Shown here: positions 52,805 to 63,552 of the stretch, in pieces | Numbering within the stretch: the stretch's first letter is position 1 | Layout: every line of letters begins with the position of its first letter | Source: Sporosarcina jeotgali | GTDB taxonomy: Bacteria > Bacillota > Bacilli > Bacillales_A > Planococcaceae | Assembly (NCBI RefSeq): GCF_033304595.1 | Contig: NZ_CP116341.1 | Span: forward strand, 787,001-851,000 | Direction of reading: 5' to 3' | Length of the DNA stretch: 64,000 nt | Translations under genes and position numbers: made by a program | The notes under the pieces: model-generated | The model's input: only the letters and a program-made list of their open reading frames with translations | Database searches by the model: none | What the model was told of the DNA's origin: nothing

Positions 52805-54043
52805 ATGGAAAAGCGACGCGTAGTCATTACCGGAATCGGGGCCGTTTCCCCGGTAGGAAATACGGCGGAGGAGTCATGGCAGTCCGTTCTTGACCGCAAG
52901 TCTGGGATCGGACCGCTGACACGTCTCGATACAGAGTTATTCCCAGTGAAAGTAGCTGCGGAAGTGAAAGACTTTGACATCGAAGAGTACTTGCCAAAGA
53001 AAGAAGCTCGTAAAATGGACCGTTTCACACATTACGCAATGGCGGCTTCCATCATGGCGATGAAAGATGCAGGTCTTGAAGAGCTGGATGCAGAGACAGC
53101 GCTCCGTACAGGGGTCTGGATCGGATCAGGAATCGGGGGAATGGAGACACACGAAAAGCAGTTCCTGACATTCCAGGAAAAAGGCTATCGCCGCGTCAGT
53201 CCGTTTTTCGTACCCATGATGATTCCGGATATGGCTTCCGGTCAAGTCTCAATTCACTTCGGTGCAAAAGGCATAAATTCATGTACGGTAACCGCGTGTG
53301 CGTCAGGCACAAACTCAATCGGAGATGCATTTGAAGTGATTCTCCGCGGTGATGCAGATGTCATGATCACAGGGGGAGCCGAGGCTCCGATCACGACGAT
53401 GTCTGTAGCAGGATTCTGTGCAAACACAGCGTTATCATTAAATCCGGATCCAAACACAGCATCACGTCCGTTTGATAAAGAACGCGATGGCTTTGTCATT
53501 GGTGAAGGTGCAGGAATTCTCATCTTGGAAGAGTATGAGCACGCAGTAAAACGCGGAGCTAAAATCTATGCAGAATTAGTGGGGTATGGGTCTACAGGGG
53601 ATGCACACCACATTACAGCACCCGCACCTGAAGGCGAAGGCGCAGTCCGTGCCATGCAGCAAGCGATTCAAAAGGCAGGAATCACTCCTGACGAAATTGG
53701 CTACATTAATGCACACGGTACAAGTACCGCATACAATGATTTGTTTGAAACGATGGCGGCAAAAACTGTATTCGGAGACCACGCATACAAACTTGCGATC
53801 AGTTCAACGAAGTCGATGACGGGTCACTTGCTTGGTGCTGCAGGCGGACTCGAAGCAATCTTCACTGCGAAAGCGCTGCAAGAAGGAATCTTGCCGCCAA
53901 CAACGAATTTTGAAAATCCGGATCCAGAGTGTGATCTCGACTACATTATTGACGGTCCACGCAAAGCGGACGTCACGTATGCGATGAGCAACTCTCTCGG
54001 GTTCGGCGGTCATAACGCCTCTCTTATTTTCAAAAAAATCTAA
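52805..54043 (+). CDS. fabF: Beta-ketoacyl-ACP synthase II
   Basis: A 412-residue KAS II: '[20 protein letters not shown]' at the start, catalytic Cys in '[13 protein letters not shown]', His in '[12 protein letters not shown]' and '[12 protein letters not shown]'. It elongates acyl-ACP chains. ATG 52805 follows GAAGGAGAG by 8 nt; an in-frame ATG at 52760 precedes the RBS. In the FapR-controlled fabHA-fabF operon. Confidence 0.95.
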   Translation: MEKRRVVITGIGAVSPVGNTAEESWQSVLDRKSGIGPLTRLDTELFPVKVAAEVKDFDIEEYLPKKEARKMDRFTHYAMAASIMAMKDAGLEELDAETALRTGVWIGSGIGGMETHEKQFLTFQEKGYRRVSPFFVPMMIPDMASGQVSIHFGAKGINSCTVTACASGTNSIGDAFEVILRGDADVMITGGAEAPITTMSVAGFCANTALSLNPDPNTASRPFDKERDGFVIGEGAGILILEEYEHAVKRGAKIYAELVGYGSTGDAHHITAPAPEGEGAVRAMQQAIQKAGITPDEIGYINAHGTSTAYNDLFETMAAKTVFGDHAYKLAISSTKSMTGHLLGAAGGLEAIFTAKALQEGILPPTTNFENPDPECDLDYIIDGPRKADVTYAMSNSLGFGGHNASLIFKKI

Positions 54044-54053
54044 TGGTCTCAAC

Positions 54054-54100
54054 AAAAAGAGCGCTTCTCGGATACTCTCCGATGCAGCGCTCTTTGCATT
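54054..54100 (+). terminator. Terminator after fabF
   Basis: AAAAAGAGCGCT (54054-54065) pairs with AGCGCTCTTT (54086-54095) with an inner CTCGG/CCG extension. The T tail is short. Confidence 0.7.
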
Positions 54101-54170
54101 ATACAATTGTCAGTCTTAAATTGTGCATAGCTCTCATATAGTAGGACAAAACTAAAAAAGGATCGATGTC

Positions 54171-55612
<1,442 letters not shown>

Positions 55613-55619
55613 TGGAGTA

Positions 55620-55648
55620 ATTATAATATGCATATTCAAGGAATGCAA
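55620..55648 (-). promoter_or_regulatory. Promoter of trpS
   Basis: On the - strand: TTGCAT (-35), 17-nt spacer, TATAAT (-10, forward 55620-55625), just upstream of the T-box leader. Confidence 0.75.
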
Positions 55649-56046
55649 GTCCTATTCCGTTTTAAAATGAATTCTACGGGAATACTCTAAATAATCAACG
55701 AAAGTTCATATCAATTTGGAACCTTTTGGAGTTTGAAACGTACTAGTAGACAGGAACACATTTTCACTTCGAATTTGTAATTGATAATACGAAATGAAAA
55801 AATTTGATGTTTAATCTCTTTCTAAAATGGGAATAACAGAAGAGATTACATAAATACAGAGTTGAGAACTGGCGATTATTGCGGAATTGTTACAAATAAG
55901 AAGCACTTAGGAAATATTTTTTAAAAAGTGTATTCATTGAGAACAAATGTGTGTATAATAGTCAATATGAAGATTAATTTAAAATAATTCTAATGTAAAA
56001 AAGTAGTCACCATTATAAGAAGCCGATTGAAAGGGAGTGTCAGCAA
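55649..56046 (+). other. Gene-free AT-rich region upstream of spxA
   Basis: No supported gene. A TATAAT at 55954-55959 may be the -10 of spxA, with only a weak -35 (TATTCA, 55931). B. subtilis spx has several promoters and a second gene (yjbC) upstream; no yjbC counterpart is seen here. RBS AAAGGGAG lies just before 56047. Confidence 0.5.
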
Positions 56047-56445
56047 ATGGGCGTTACATTATTTACATCACCAAGCTGTACATCATGTCGAAAAGCGAAA
56101 GCATGGTTAGAGGAACATGAAATTCCTTACGAGGAGCGTAATATTTTCTCTGAACCTCTAAATATTGATGAAATCAAACAAATCCTGCGCATGACCGAGG
56201 ATGGAACGGATGAAATCATTTCAACTCGCTCAAAGATCTTCCAAAAACTAAATGTTGACGTTGAAAGCCTGCCGCTTCAACGATTATATGAATTAATTCA
56301 AGAACACCCAGGTCTTTTGAGAAGACCAATCATCTTAGATGAAAAACGTCTTCAAGTAGGGTATAATGAAGATGAAATACGCCGCTTCTTACCAAGAAAG
56401 GTTAGAGCCTATCAGTTACTAGAAGCACGTCGCATGGTAAACTAA
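56047..56445 (+). CDS. spxA: Transcriptional regulator Spx
   Basis: A 132-residue ArsC-fold regulator with the redox switch '[17 protein letters not shown]' (CxxC near residues 10-13). '[11 protein letters not shown]' and '[26 protein letters not shown]' (R..I.DEKR.Q.GYNE.EIR signature) are typical. It binds RNA polymerase alpha to control the disulfide-stress response and is degraded by ClpXP with the help of YjbH/SpxH, whose gene lies 15 kb downstream. Confidence 0.96.
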   Translation: MGVTLFTSPSCTSCRKAKAWLEEHEIPYEERNIFSEPLNIDEIKQILRMTEDGTDEIISTRSKIFQKLNVDVESLPLQRLYELIQEHPGLLRRPIILDEKRLQVGYNEDEIRRFLPRKVRAYQLLEARRMVN

Positions 56446-56460
56446 CGAATACTTATAAAT

Positions 56461-56509
56461 AAGCTGATAGGGGATGTCATGGTGAATGCCGTAAACCTAT
56501 CAGCTTTTT
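56461..56509 (+). terminator. Terminator after spxA
   Basis: AAGCTGATAGG (56461-56471) pairs with CCTATCAGCTT (56496-56506), then T's, around a 24-nt loop. Confidence 0.8.
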
Positions 56510-56727
56510 CCATTCTCCAAGGTTCCGTGCACGATGCGTTAGATGAATTCTACTCAGTAACTTGGCGCAGGCAGCGGCTTTTCTTCGCTAAAAAAATTTT
56601 GTCTGCATTCTTCGAGGCAAAACCCTTTCGTTACTGGTGAATTGAACATATAGTAGAAGAAGCATCGCGGGAACGAAAAAAAGAAGTTGGACGTCACGTC
56701 TACTTCAGGGGAAAGGAGAGAAAAATC
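56510..56727 (+). other. Gene-free region upstream of mecA
   Basis: No gene or clear promoter. Only the mecA RBS (GAAAGGAGAG, ending near 56722) is evident. Confidence 0.4.
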
Positions 56728-57390
56728 ATGGAAATCGAGAGAATCAATGAGAATACGGTCAAATTTTACTTGTCCTATATGGATATCGAAGAGCGGGGCT
56801 TTACTCGTGAAGAAGTGTGGTATAACCGCGATAAGAGTGAGGAATTGTTTTGGGATATGATGGAGGAAATCGATTCGGAGTCTGACATTGAGTTTGAGAT
56901 TGAAGGACCTTTATGGATTCAAGTACATGCAATGAGTGGCGGGATTGAAGTTCTAGTTACTCGTGCGCAGCTCCCTGAAGATGGAGAATCGACGGAATAT
57001 CCTTATGGCATTGACGATCCTCGGAAACTCTTCCAGCCTGAACTTGAAGCATCGATTGACTCTTCGGAGTCGACAAATGAGCCTGTTGCAGAAAGCAGAA
57101 TGGCAACAGCGCGTGAGTTGTTCGTTTTCAAAGAATTTGATGATTTAATCCCTTTGGCTTCTCAACTTTCTAACTTTGACGAAACGACTGCATTGTATGC
57201 ATTCGAAGAGAAGTATTATTTGTATATAGATTATAGCTCATCAGATAAAGAAATCTCTGATAAAATAGATGTTGAAAGCATTATCCTTGAATATGGAACG
57301 CCTACGAACTTAACCATCCATCGTTTGAAAGAATATGGAACGGAAGTTATGGGCTCCAACGTATTCCAAACGATTGAATCCTATTTTTAA
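56728..57390 (+). CDS. mecA: Adaptor protein MecA
   Basis: A 220-residue MecA. The N-terminal substrate-binding domain begins 'MEIERINENTVKFYLSYMDIEERGFTREEVWYNR' (diagnostic: ERIN..T.KFY.SY.DIE.RGF). The acidic linker is followed by a C-terminal ClpC-binding domain, 'ELFVFKEFDDLIPLASQL'. It delivers ComK and other substrates to ClpCP. Its neighbours spxA and coiA fit the known competence/stress cluster. Confidence 0.95.
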   Translation: MEIERINENTVKFYLSYMDIEERGFTREEVWYNRDKSEELFWDMMEEIDSESDIEFEIEGPLWIQVHAMSGGIEVLVTRAQLPEDGESTEYPYGIDDPRKLFQPELEASIDSSESTNEPVAESRMATARELFVFKEFDDLIPLASQLSNFDETTALYAFEEKYYLYIDYSSSDKEISDKIDVESIILEYGTPTNLTIHRLKEYGTEVMGSNVFQTIESYF

Positions 57391-57399
57391 ATGAAGTTG

Positions 57400-57425
57400 A
57401 GCCACCTTCCGAGGTGGCTTTTTTG
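57400..57425 (+). terminator. Terminator after mecA
   Basis: AGCCACCT (57400-57407) pairs with AGGTGGCT (57412-57419), then six T's. Confidence 0.88.
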
Positions 57426-57551
57426 GTTCGAAATTCCCCTGCTTTCCAACGTTTAAATTGGTAAACACCATATGTGCTCAATTGAAAGATACAAAAACTA
57501 TGTTTTCAATTGCTATTTTGACTGAAAATTCGTAAACTATTCAGTGAAGGA

Positions 57552-58709
57552 GTGATTGATATACTAACAGCCAACTTAACTGATGGCACACCCGTTGTTT
57601 TGGATGATACCGTCAAACGAGAACATCTGAGAACGTGGCGCACCCATCAACAATTTAATTGTCCACAATGTGGAGAACGCGTGTTATTGAAAGTAGGATC
57701 TATCCGAATTCCGCATTTTGCACATGAAGTGGACTCGGCTTGTTCAGCCAGCTTTTCAGAAGGGGAGTCGGTCTCTCACCTTCAAGGAAAGCAGTTGCTG
57801 TATTCATTTTTTCAGCGCTTAGAGAAACCTTCTGTGCTGGAACCTTACCTTCCTGAGCTGGCACAACGACCTGACTTACTTGTACAGCATGACGGAGAAT
57901 CGATTCCGATTGAATTTCAATGCAGCCGGTTACCTGAAGAAGTGAAAAACAGCCGAACTGAAGGCTATCGATCTTTAGGAATGGAGCCTTTATGGATTTT
58001 ACAAACTCCTGAAAAATATCGTGAGCGCCCTGAAGGCATGGGAATCTATAGTTTTTCAGCTTTCTATCAACTGTTCTTTACAACGAGCTTATCCCCTGAA
58101 CATACACTGCTCACTCTATCCCCAGATACAAAGCAATTTCATTATTTTAGTCACCTACTTCCTATTGATGGAAATCGCTTTATCGCGATTCATCGCAAAT
58201 TGCCAACCGAAATCCAAACGTTTCCATTCGCTCGTCCGAAACTTCCTGATAAAGAAATTCTTCTGCATTACTATAAGTCTTACAAAATACATCGAACAAC
58301 TTACTTGCAACGTTCGATTTTTTTGAATCGGCGTGGCATTCAGGATCCATTTTTACGTCACTGTTACGAACTTAAATTACGTCCAGCTGAACTGCCGCTG
58401 TGGATAGGTGTTCCTGTAAAAGGGAATCGTGCATTTTCCGTTCATGATTGTGAATGGCAGCTTGCCTTAATTTACTTATTGCGTCGTTTTGAACTTACGC
58501 CTTCAAAAGTCCCTGTGCAGCGATTGCACAAATTTGTACATGCGTATACAGGCTGCAGTGAGCTGCAGGTTGAATCTTGTGTGAGATATTTGCAATTCCT
58601 CCAAAGAATTGAATGGAAAAAGAAGGACTCCATCCCGAATGAGCGAATAGAGAAAGAGATTGTTCACATACTTCTAGAGAGATTCCTTGCAATACAGATA
58701 GAAAATTGA
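57552..58709 (+). CDS. coiA: Competence protein CoiA, with unusual start
   Basis: About 382-385 residues. N-terminal zinc-finger-like 'FNCPQCGERVLLKVGSIRIPHFAH', then a restriction-endonuclease-like core with 'QRPDLLVQHDGESIPIEFQCS' (D...E-x-Q, PD-(D/E)xK-type) and a helical C-terminus. CoiA acts in processing or recombination of incoming DNA during transformation. The start is odd. The only standard in-frame codon nearby is GTG 57552, but it overlaps the last base of the ribosome binding site GAAGGAG (57546-57552). Family alignment instead places the first residue at ATA 57561 (where others read M-L-T-A), 8 nt from the RBS. The rest of the frame is intact. Confidence 0.85.
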   Translation: MIDILTANLTDGTPVVLDDTVKREHLRTWRTHQQFNCPQCGERVLLKVGSIRIPHFAHEVDSACSASFSEGESVSHLQGKQLLYSFFQRLEKPSVLEPYLPELAQRPDLLVQHDGESIPIEFQCSRLPEEVKNSRTEGYRSLGMEPLWILQTPEKYRERPEGMGIYSFSAFYQLFFTTSLSPEHTLLTLSPDTKQFHYFSHLLPIDGNRFIAIHRKLPTEIQTFPFARPKLPDKEILLHYYKSYKIHRTTYLQRSIFLNRRGIQDPFLRHCYELKLRPAELPLWIGVPVKGNRAFSVHDCEWQLALIYLLRRFELTPSKVPVQRLHKFVHAYTGCSELQVESCVRYLQFLQRIEWKKKDSIPNERIEKEIVHILLERFLAIQIEN

Positions 58710-58762
58710 GAAAATGATAAAAGATTCGATTCCCGAATTATTGGGATCAAGGAGGAATTACA

Positions 58763-60571
58763 TTGGCAGAGAAATTACTCACGCGTGATGAAGTGAATGT
58801 AGAAGAAACATGGAACTTAGAAAATATCTTTGAAAGCGATGCTGCCTGGGATGTAGAATACGCCGAAATTGAAAAGCTTTCATCTCAAGCGGAATCTTTC
58901 CAAGGAACATTGAATGATGGACCGGAAGCGCTTTTGAAAGCACTTTCTTATCGCGATGAACTCTCGCAGCGATTAGGTAAACTGTATACGTATTCACATT
59001 TGAAAACAGATCAGGATACAACAAATAGCACGTACCAGGCGATGGACAGCCGAGCAAAGTCTTTGGCTGTAAAAGTATCGACAAAGCTTTCATTTTTCTT
59101 GCCGGAATTACTTTCAATTGACGAAGCGCAGCTAGATCAACTAGTGGAAGAAAACGAAGGACTTTCGTTATACAAACAAGAAGTGAAAGAATTAAACAGC
59201 ATGCGTCCGCACGTACTTCCTGCAGAACAAGAATCACTGATTGCTCAAATGTCTGAAGTAGCACAAGGTTCCTCTAAAACGTTCAGCATGTTGAATAACG
59301 CGGACTTGACGTTCCCGACTGTGAAAAATGAAAAAGGGGAAGAAGTCGAGCTATCTCAAGGCCGCTTCATTAACTTCCTGGAAAGCCCCGACCGCTCAGT
59401 ACGCGAAGAGGCGTTCAAAGCGATGTATGCCACGTACGGTTCGTTTAAGAACACATTTGCTTCTACACTTTCGGGCAATGTGAAGACGAACAATGTCAAC
59501 GCAGCAATTCGTGATTATGCGTCAGCTCGCGATGCTGCTTTGTCTAATAACCATATTCCAGAGCAAGTGTATGAAAATCTAGTGAATACAATTTCCGACA
59601 ACGTTGGATTGTTGCACCGTTATATCGCACTTCGTAAAAAAGTGTTTGAATTGGACGATCTGCACATGTGGGATCTGTATGCACCGCTCGTGAAAGACCT
59701 GGATATGAAGATTTCTTATGAGGATGCTGCAAAGACGATGCTAGAGAGCTTTGAGCCGATGGGTGAAGAGTATCGTTCAATCATTAAAAAAGGACTTGAA
59801 AGCCGCTGGGTAGATGTCCGCGAGAACAAAGGGAAGCGCTCAGGTGCTTATTCTTCAGGATCTTATGGCACAAATCCATACATCTTAATGAACTGGCAGG
59901 ACAATGTGAATAACATGTTCACGCTAGCACACGAATTTGGCCATAGTGCACACAGTTATTACTCGCGCGCCAACCAGCCGTATATCTATAGCGGCTATTC
60001 AATTTTCGTAGCGGAAGTCGCATCAACTGTAAACGAAGCGCTGCTCAATGATTACTTGCTGAAAACAACGGATGATGATCAAAAACGCATCTACTTGTTG
60101 AACCATTGGCTGGACGGATTCCGCGGAACTGTCTTCCGTCAGACGATGTTTGCTGAGTTCGAACACAGAATTTATCAGTTAGATCAGCAAGGTGAGGCAT
60201 TGACAGCAGAGAAGCTCACAGAAGAGTATTATGCTTTGAATGAAAAGTATTTTGGCGGAGCTATGACTGTGGACGAGGAAATCGGATTAGAATGGTCACG
60301 GATTCCACACTTCTATATGAATTATTATGTGTACCAATATGCAACGGGTTACAGTGCTGCAGTAGCCTTAAGCCATCAGATCCTGAACGAAGGCGAACCC
60401 GCTGTAGAGCGCTACGTAACAAACTTCCTGAAAGCCGGATCATCAGATTACCCAATTGAAGTGTTGAAGAAAGCGGGAGTCGATATGACAACGACTGCAC
60501 CAATTGAGGAAGCATGCCGCGTATTCGAGGAACGTTTGAATGAGCTGGAAGACTTGCTTGCAAAACAATAA
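58763..60571 (+). CDS. pepF: Oligoendopeptidase F
   Basis: A 602-residue M3B metallopeptidase. Zinc site 'LAHEFGHSAHSYYS' (HEFGH) near residue 389, with the third ligand Glu in 'VAEVASTVNEALL'. It degrades peptides of roughly 7-17 residues in the cytoplasm. TTG 58763 follows AAGGAGG. Its position between coiA and yjbH matches B. subtilis. Confidence 0.95.
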   Translation: MAEKLLTRDEVNVEETWNLENIFESDAAWDVEYAEIEKLSSQAESFQGTLNDGPEALLKALSYRDELSQRLGKLYTYSHLKTDQDTTNSTYQAMDSRAKSLAVKVSTKLSFFLPELLSIDEAQLDQLVEENEGLSLYKQEVKELNSMRPHVLPAEQESLIAQMSEVAQGSSKTFSMLNNADLTFPTVKNEKGEEVELSQGRFINFLESPDRSVREEAFKAMYATYGSFKNTFASTLSGNVKTNNVNAAIRDYASARDAALSNNHIPEQVYENLVNTISDNVGLLHRYIALRKKVFELDDLHMWDLYAPLVKDLDMKISYEDAAKTMLESFEPMGEEYRSIIKKGLESRWVDVRENKGKRSGAYSSGSYGTNPYILMNWQDNVNNMFTLAHEFGHSAHSYYSRANQPYIYSGYSIFVAEVASTVNEALLNDYLLKTTDDDQKRIYLLNHWLDGFRGTVFRQTMFAEFEHRIYQLDQQGEALTAEKLTEEYYALNEKYFGGAMTVDEEIGLEWSRIPHFYMNYYVYQYATGYSAAVALSHQILNEGEPAVERYVTNFLKAGSSDYPIEVLKKAGVDMTTTAPIEEACRVFEERLNELEDLLAKQ

Positions 60572-60602
60572 GTGAGAATTATACTATATTAAAATATTAA
60601 AC

Positions 60603-60642
60603 AAACAGACCTTCATGGGAAGATGCCATGAAGGTCTGTTTT
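60603..60642 (+). terminator. Terminator after pepF
   Basis: AAACAGACCTTCATGG (60603-60618) pairs perfectly with CCATGAAGGTCTGTTT (60625-60640). Confidence 0.9.
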
Positions 60643-60712
60643 ACTGTTTAAAAAATAATCCTTTAAGTAAGCGTTTTCAAAGGTGTCATATGTGACAGAT
60701 CCATGAAATTGT

Positions 60713-60751
60713 TTGTGAAATGTTGATGTAACAATTATTTTGTGATAGATT
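60713..60751 (+). promoter_or_regulatory. roxS promoter with Rex-like operator
   Basis: TTGATG (60723-60728), 17-nt spacer, TAGATT (60746-60751). The -35 sits in the imperfect inverted repeat TTGTGAAATG...TGTAACAA (60713-60734), which resembles a Rex box. A second inverted repeat TTGTGA-N7-TCACAA spans the start of the RNA. roxS is controlled by ResD and Rex in B. subtilis. Confidence 0.6.
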
Positions 60752-60757
60752 TAACTT

Positions 60758-60864
60758 GTGAATGAAACTCACAAACCAAACATACACCCCTTTTGTTTGA
60801 ACGTGAACATTTTTCCCATTCCCTTTATACGAGCACCGCTCCCCCCCAGGAGCGGTGCTCTTTT
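60758..60864 (+). ncRNA. roxS: RoxS/RsaE regulatory small RNA
   Basis: The core matches RsaE/RoxS as I remember it: ACAAACATAC-type leader, then 'CCCCTTTTGTTTGAA', 'GTGAACATTTTTCCCATTCC', 'CTTTATA' and a final GC-rich hairpin. The C-rich single-stranded motifs (CCCC, TCCCA, TCCC) are those that pair with Shine-Dalgarno sequences of target mRNAs. RoxS adjusts central metabolism and redox balance, and its gene lies beside yjbH in B. subtilis. The predicted length (~107 nt) fits. The 5' end is inferred from the promoter. Confidence 0.85.
60831..60864 (+). terminator. Terminator hairpin of RoxS
   Basis: GAGCACCGCTCC (60831-60842) pairs with GGAGCGGTGCTC (60849-60860), with a C-only loop and TTTT tail. 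Confidence 0.9.
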
Positions 60865-60926
60865 CAATTTGAAAGAGGATCTTGCGTGTCTGTGGAGGGA
60901 AACGGTGGGGATAACTCGCGGGAAGT

Positions 60927-61314
60927 GATCATAAGTTTGAGAAAGCGCTCATAACCCGGGAGAAGTGATCATAAACCCGAGAAAGCGATCATAACCCAGA
61001 GAAAGCGCTCATATCCCGCGAAAAGTGATCATAACCCAGAGAAAGAGCTCATAACCCACGGATAGTGATCATAAACCAAGGAAAGCGCTCATAACCCGCG
61101 GGAAGTGATCATAAACCAGGGAAAGCGCTCATAACCCGCGGGAAGTGATCATAACCCAGAGAAAGCGCTCATAACTCAGGGGAAGTGATCATAAACCAGT
61201 TAAAGCGCTCATAACCCACGAAAAGTGATCATAACCCAGAGAAAGCGCTCATAACCCGCGAAAAGCGCTCATAACCCAGCCAAAGTGATCATAAGTCCAA
61301 GCAAGCCGCCCATA
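60927..61314 (+). repeat. Array B: 20 units, exact 20-bp period, GATCATAA/GCTCATAA
   Basis: Units start at 60927, 60947, 60967 and so on to 61307 without a single length change. GATC and GCTC mostly alternate. Consensus ATAACCCRNGRAAAGYGMTC. The base before the tetramer covaries with it: GATC units read TGATCA and GCTC units read AGCGCT, so nearly every unit centres on a 6-bp palindrome. The last unit has decayed to GCCC. It lies between the RoxS terminator and the convergent yjbH gene. Confidence 0.93.
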
Positions 61315-61341
61315 ACCCCCAGCATAACCTCACCCAAAAAC

Positions 61342-61376
61342 AAAAAAACAGATGGAGAAAACCTCTCCACCTGTTT
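61342..61376 (-). terminator. Terminator of the yjbI-yjbH operon
   Basis: ACAGATGGAG (61349-61358) pairs with CTCCACCTGT (61365-61374, one mismatch). On the - strand it is followed by TTTTTTT from the A's at 61342-61348. Confidence 0.8.
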
Positions 61377-61391
61377 CCTATCTCAAATCTC

Positions 61392-62204
61392 TCAGCGCTT
61401 GCGCCATAAGACTTTATCATTAATGAATATGCGTTCTACTTCTTGTTTCAACAAAAGTTTTTTGAGTTCCCGTTCGCTCTCTTTTTCAGGGACGCCATAG
61501 ATAGCTGCGATTTCACCAGTTGCGAGCATTTCGAAACGGCTGAACAACTCTTCCAGTGAAGGCGCGCGATCCCGGATGATGGGGGACCCTGTCAGCTCTT
61601 CAAGAATTTGCTCGTAGATTTCATAGCTGTATGAACCATCCACCATGAGTCCCTCGTCTTCAATGTTTTCATTGAAAAATACAAAGGTCGGGGATTTTAC
61701 TACGTCCATCTCTTTGGCTAAATGAAGATCGACTTGTAAGGATTGCAGAACATTCTTAGAGAAAAAGTCGCTTATGAATTCTTGTTTGTCCAAATTTAAC
61801 TTCTCAGCAATTTCAACGAGTACTGCAAATGATTTAACGTTACGTGACTTGAGAAATGAATACTCGAATAGTTTTGTTAGAAATTTAAAGCCAGCACGTT
61901 TTCCCTGGAACTCAGCCGCTTTGATGGCAATACTGGGGAACGCAGGATGTGCTTTTTCAAATGCACTTGACTCTTCACACGCATCATCAACTAAAGGCAA
62001 TGCTTTATAATTCATTTTAGGCAGAGATGTGAGCAGACCGATGCGCAAAGTGAAATACCGTTCGTATTCAACTTGCAATCTTCTTAGGATTGGTTGCAGC
62101 GCCCAGCAATCCTGACATAAAGGGTCAAGGAAAACGTATAATTCGATTGGCCGAGGATGTGCAATCGGCTGCTGTTCAACTTCTGCGAAAGTTCTTCGAT
62201 TCAC
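61392..62204 (-). CDS. spxH: ClpXP adaptor SpxH (YjbH)
   Basis: A 270-residue DsbA/thioredoxin-fold protein. 'IELYVFLDPLCQDCWALQPIL' carries the CxxC-like pair of Bacillus-type YjbH. It binds Spx and presents it to ClpXP in the cytoplasm; there is no signal peptide. GTG start at 62202-62204 overlaps the globin stop (GTGA), with GGAGGGAG upstream, so it is coupled to yjbI. Confidence 0.92.
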   Translation of the reverse strand: MNRRTFAEVEQQPIAHPRPIELYVFLDPLCQDCWALQPILRRLQVEYERYFTLRIGLLTSLPKMNYKALPLVDDACEESSAFEKAHPAFPSIAIKAAEFQGKRAGFKFLTKLFEYSFLKSRNVKSFAVLVEIAEKLNLDKQEFISDFFSKNVLQSLQVDLHLAKEMDVVKSPTFVFFNENIEDEGLMVDGSYSYEIYEQILEELTGSPIIRDRAPSLEELFSRFEMLATGEIAAIYGVPEKESERELKKLLLKQEVERIFINDKVLWRKR

Positions 62205-62602
62205 TGATCTCCCTCCTCGTTCCGATTCACCATGTGATTGGCAGTTAAGACGAGGCGCTGATAATAGATTTCACGAAGCGGTCCATCGAGACCGACCTCG
62301 TCCATTGCTTCAGCCATGCAGGCAAGCCAAGCTTCTGCACGCTTTGGTGTGATGGCAAATGGCATATGTCTAGCTTTCATCATCGGATGTCCGTGTTCTT
62401 CTGTATATAAATTAGGTCCGCCCAAATATTGCGTCTGGAATTGCTTTTGTTTGCGAGCGGTCTCTGTCAGGTCAGGCGGGAAAATGGGAATTAAGTCCGG
62501 GTGAACCGCCACTTTGGCGTAAAACCGGTCGATGAGTTCCGACAAACGTGCTTCACCGATCTCCTCATAGGGTATCAAAGGCTTTCGTGTCATGAATGTC
62601 AT
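62201..62602 (-). CDS. yjbI: Truncated haemoglobin (group II, YjbI-like)
   Basis: A ~130-residue group II truncated globin: 'IGEARLSELIDRFYAKVAVHPDL', 'FPPDLTETARKQKQFQTQYLGGPNLY', then 'HPMMKARHMPFAI' with the proximal His (R-H-x-x-F). Linked to peroxide or oxygen chemistry beside YjbH. The start may be ATG 62602 or, better spaced from AAAGGAG, ATG 62593. Confidence 0.92.
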   Translation of the reverse strand: MTFMTRKPLIPYEEIGEARLSELIDRFYAKVAVHPDLIPIFPPDLTETARKQKQFQTQYLGGPNLYTEEHGHPMMKARHMPFAITPKRAEAWLACMAEAMDEVGLDGPLREIYYQRLVLTANHMVNRNEEGDQ

Positions 62603-62688
62603 TCTCCTTTGTTGTTACTCTGTACTTCTATTTTATCAACCACATAAAACATTCACAAATAAATAGCTTTCGTTCGGCCGATTCATTC

Positions 62689-63396
62689 TTACACCGTATA
62701 CGTATTATAGTTGTTCATGACCTTCGTGACGTAGTTTTGTGTCTCACGGAAAGGCGGAATTCCACCGTATTTACGAACATTTCCGGGACCGGCGTTATAT
62801 GCGGCAAGCGATAGTTTTAAGTCGCCTCCAAATTGATCGAGCATTTGTCTTAAGTATTTCGCGCCGCCCATAATATTTTGTTCGGGATCAGATGCATTCG
62901 AAACACCCAGGAATTTTGCGGTGCCAGGCATGAGCTGCATGAGTCCAGTTGCTCCGGCATGGCTGACCACATCTTTATTGAAATTCGATTCTTGTTTAAT
63001 GACCGCGGCAATCAAAGCAGGCGGGACATCGTATTTTTTTGCAGCTTTACTAATCAAAGGTGCATATGCCGTGTTCACATTGCCTCCGTTATAGGCGAGC
63101 GGCGGGCGGCTGGCTGAAACTTGGTCAATGTACTGGGTCGCATCAGTAAGCGAATTGACAGATGGAGTTGTAAAGAACGCAAACGGATTACTTCCTTGCG
63201 GCGATTGAATACTGCCCAGTGTTGTCGCTGAGAAGCTAGAAAGTGAATCAGAAATTGAGCTTTCATTCGTCATTTCATTTAACAACGATTGAAAGAAATC
63301 TGTCCCTTCTGTGTTCGTTTCAGTTGCAGAGTGAACAGCTCCAAGTGACTGCAGAGTATTCAATTCGAACAGCGTACGAATCATTTTCGTGTCCAT
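62689..63396 (-). CDS. cwlQ: Lytic transglycosylase CwlQ (YjbJ)
   Basis: A 235-residue protein. Unstructured N-terminal ~120 residues, then a Slt-type domain: '[34 protein letters not shown]' (catalytic Glu in KQESNF), and '[29 protein letters not shown]'. It cleaves peptidoglycan with formation of anhydromuramic ends. No classic signal peptide, as for flagellum-linked relatives. AAAGGAT precedes ATG 63396. Confidence 0.88.
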   Translation of the reverse strand: MDTKMIRTLFELNTLQSLGAVHSATETNTEGTDFFQSLLNEMTNESSISDSLSSFSATTLGSIQSPQGSNPFAFFTTPSVNSLTDATQYIDQVSASRPPLAYNGGNVNTAYAPLISKAAKKYDVPPALIAAVIKQESNFNKDVVSHAGATGLMQLMPGTAKFLGVSNASDPEQNIMGGAKYLRQMLDQFGGDLKLSLAAYNAGPGNVRKYGGIPPFRETQNYVTKVMNNYNTYTV

Positions 63397-63552
63397 GCTA
63401 ATCGATCCTTTCTGATACTTACTATCCGTGGCAATTCTAGTTCTTCTTTCAGTATATCAATTTCATGGCTGAAAGCACAATCCTGACTGCATCAGAGACG
63501 ACTCTATGGTAAACTATTCATACTGACTGATAGGGGAAGGGAAGAGGGAAAA

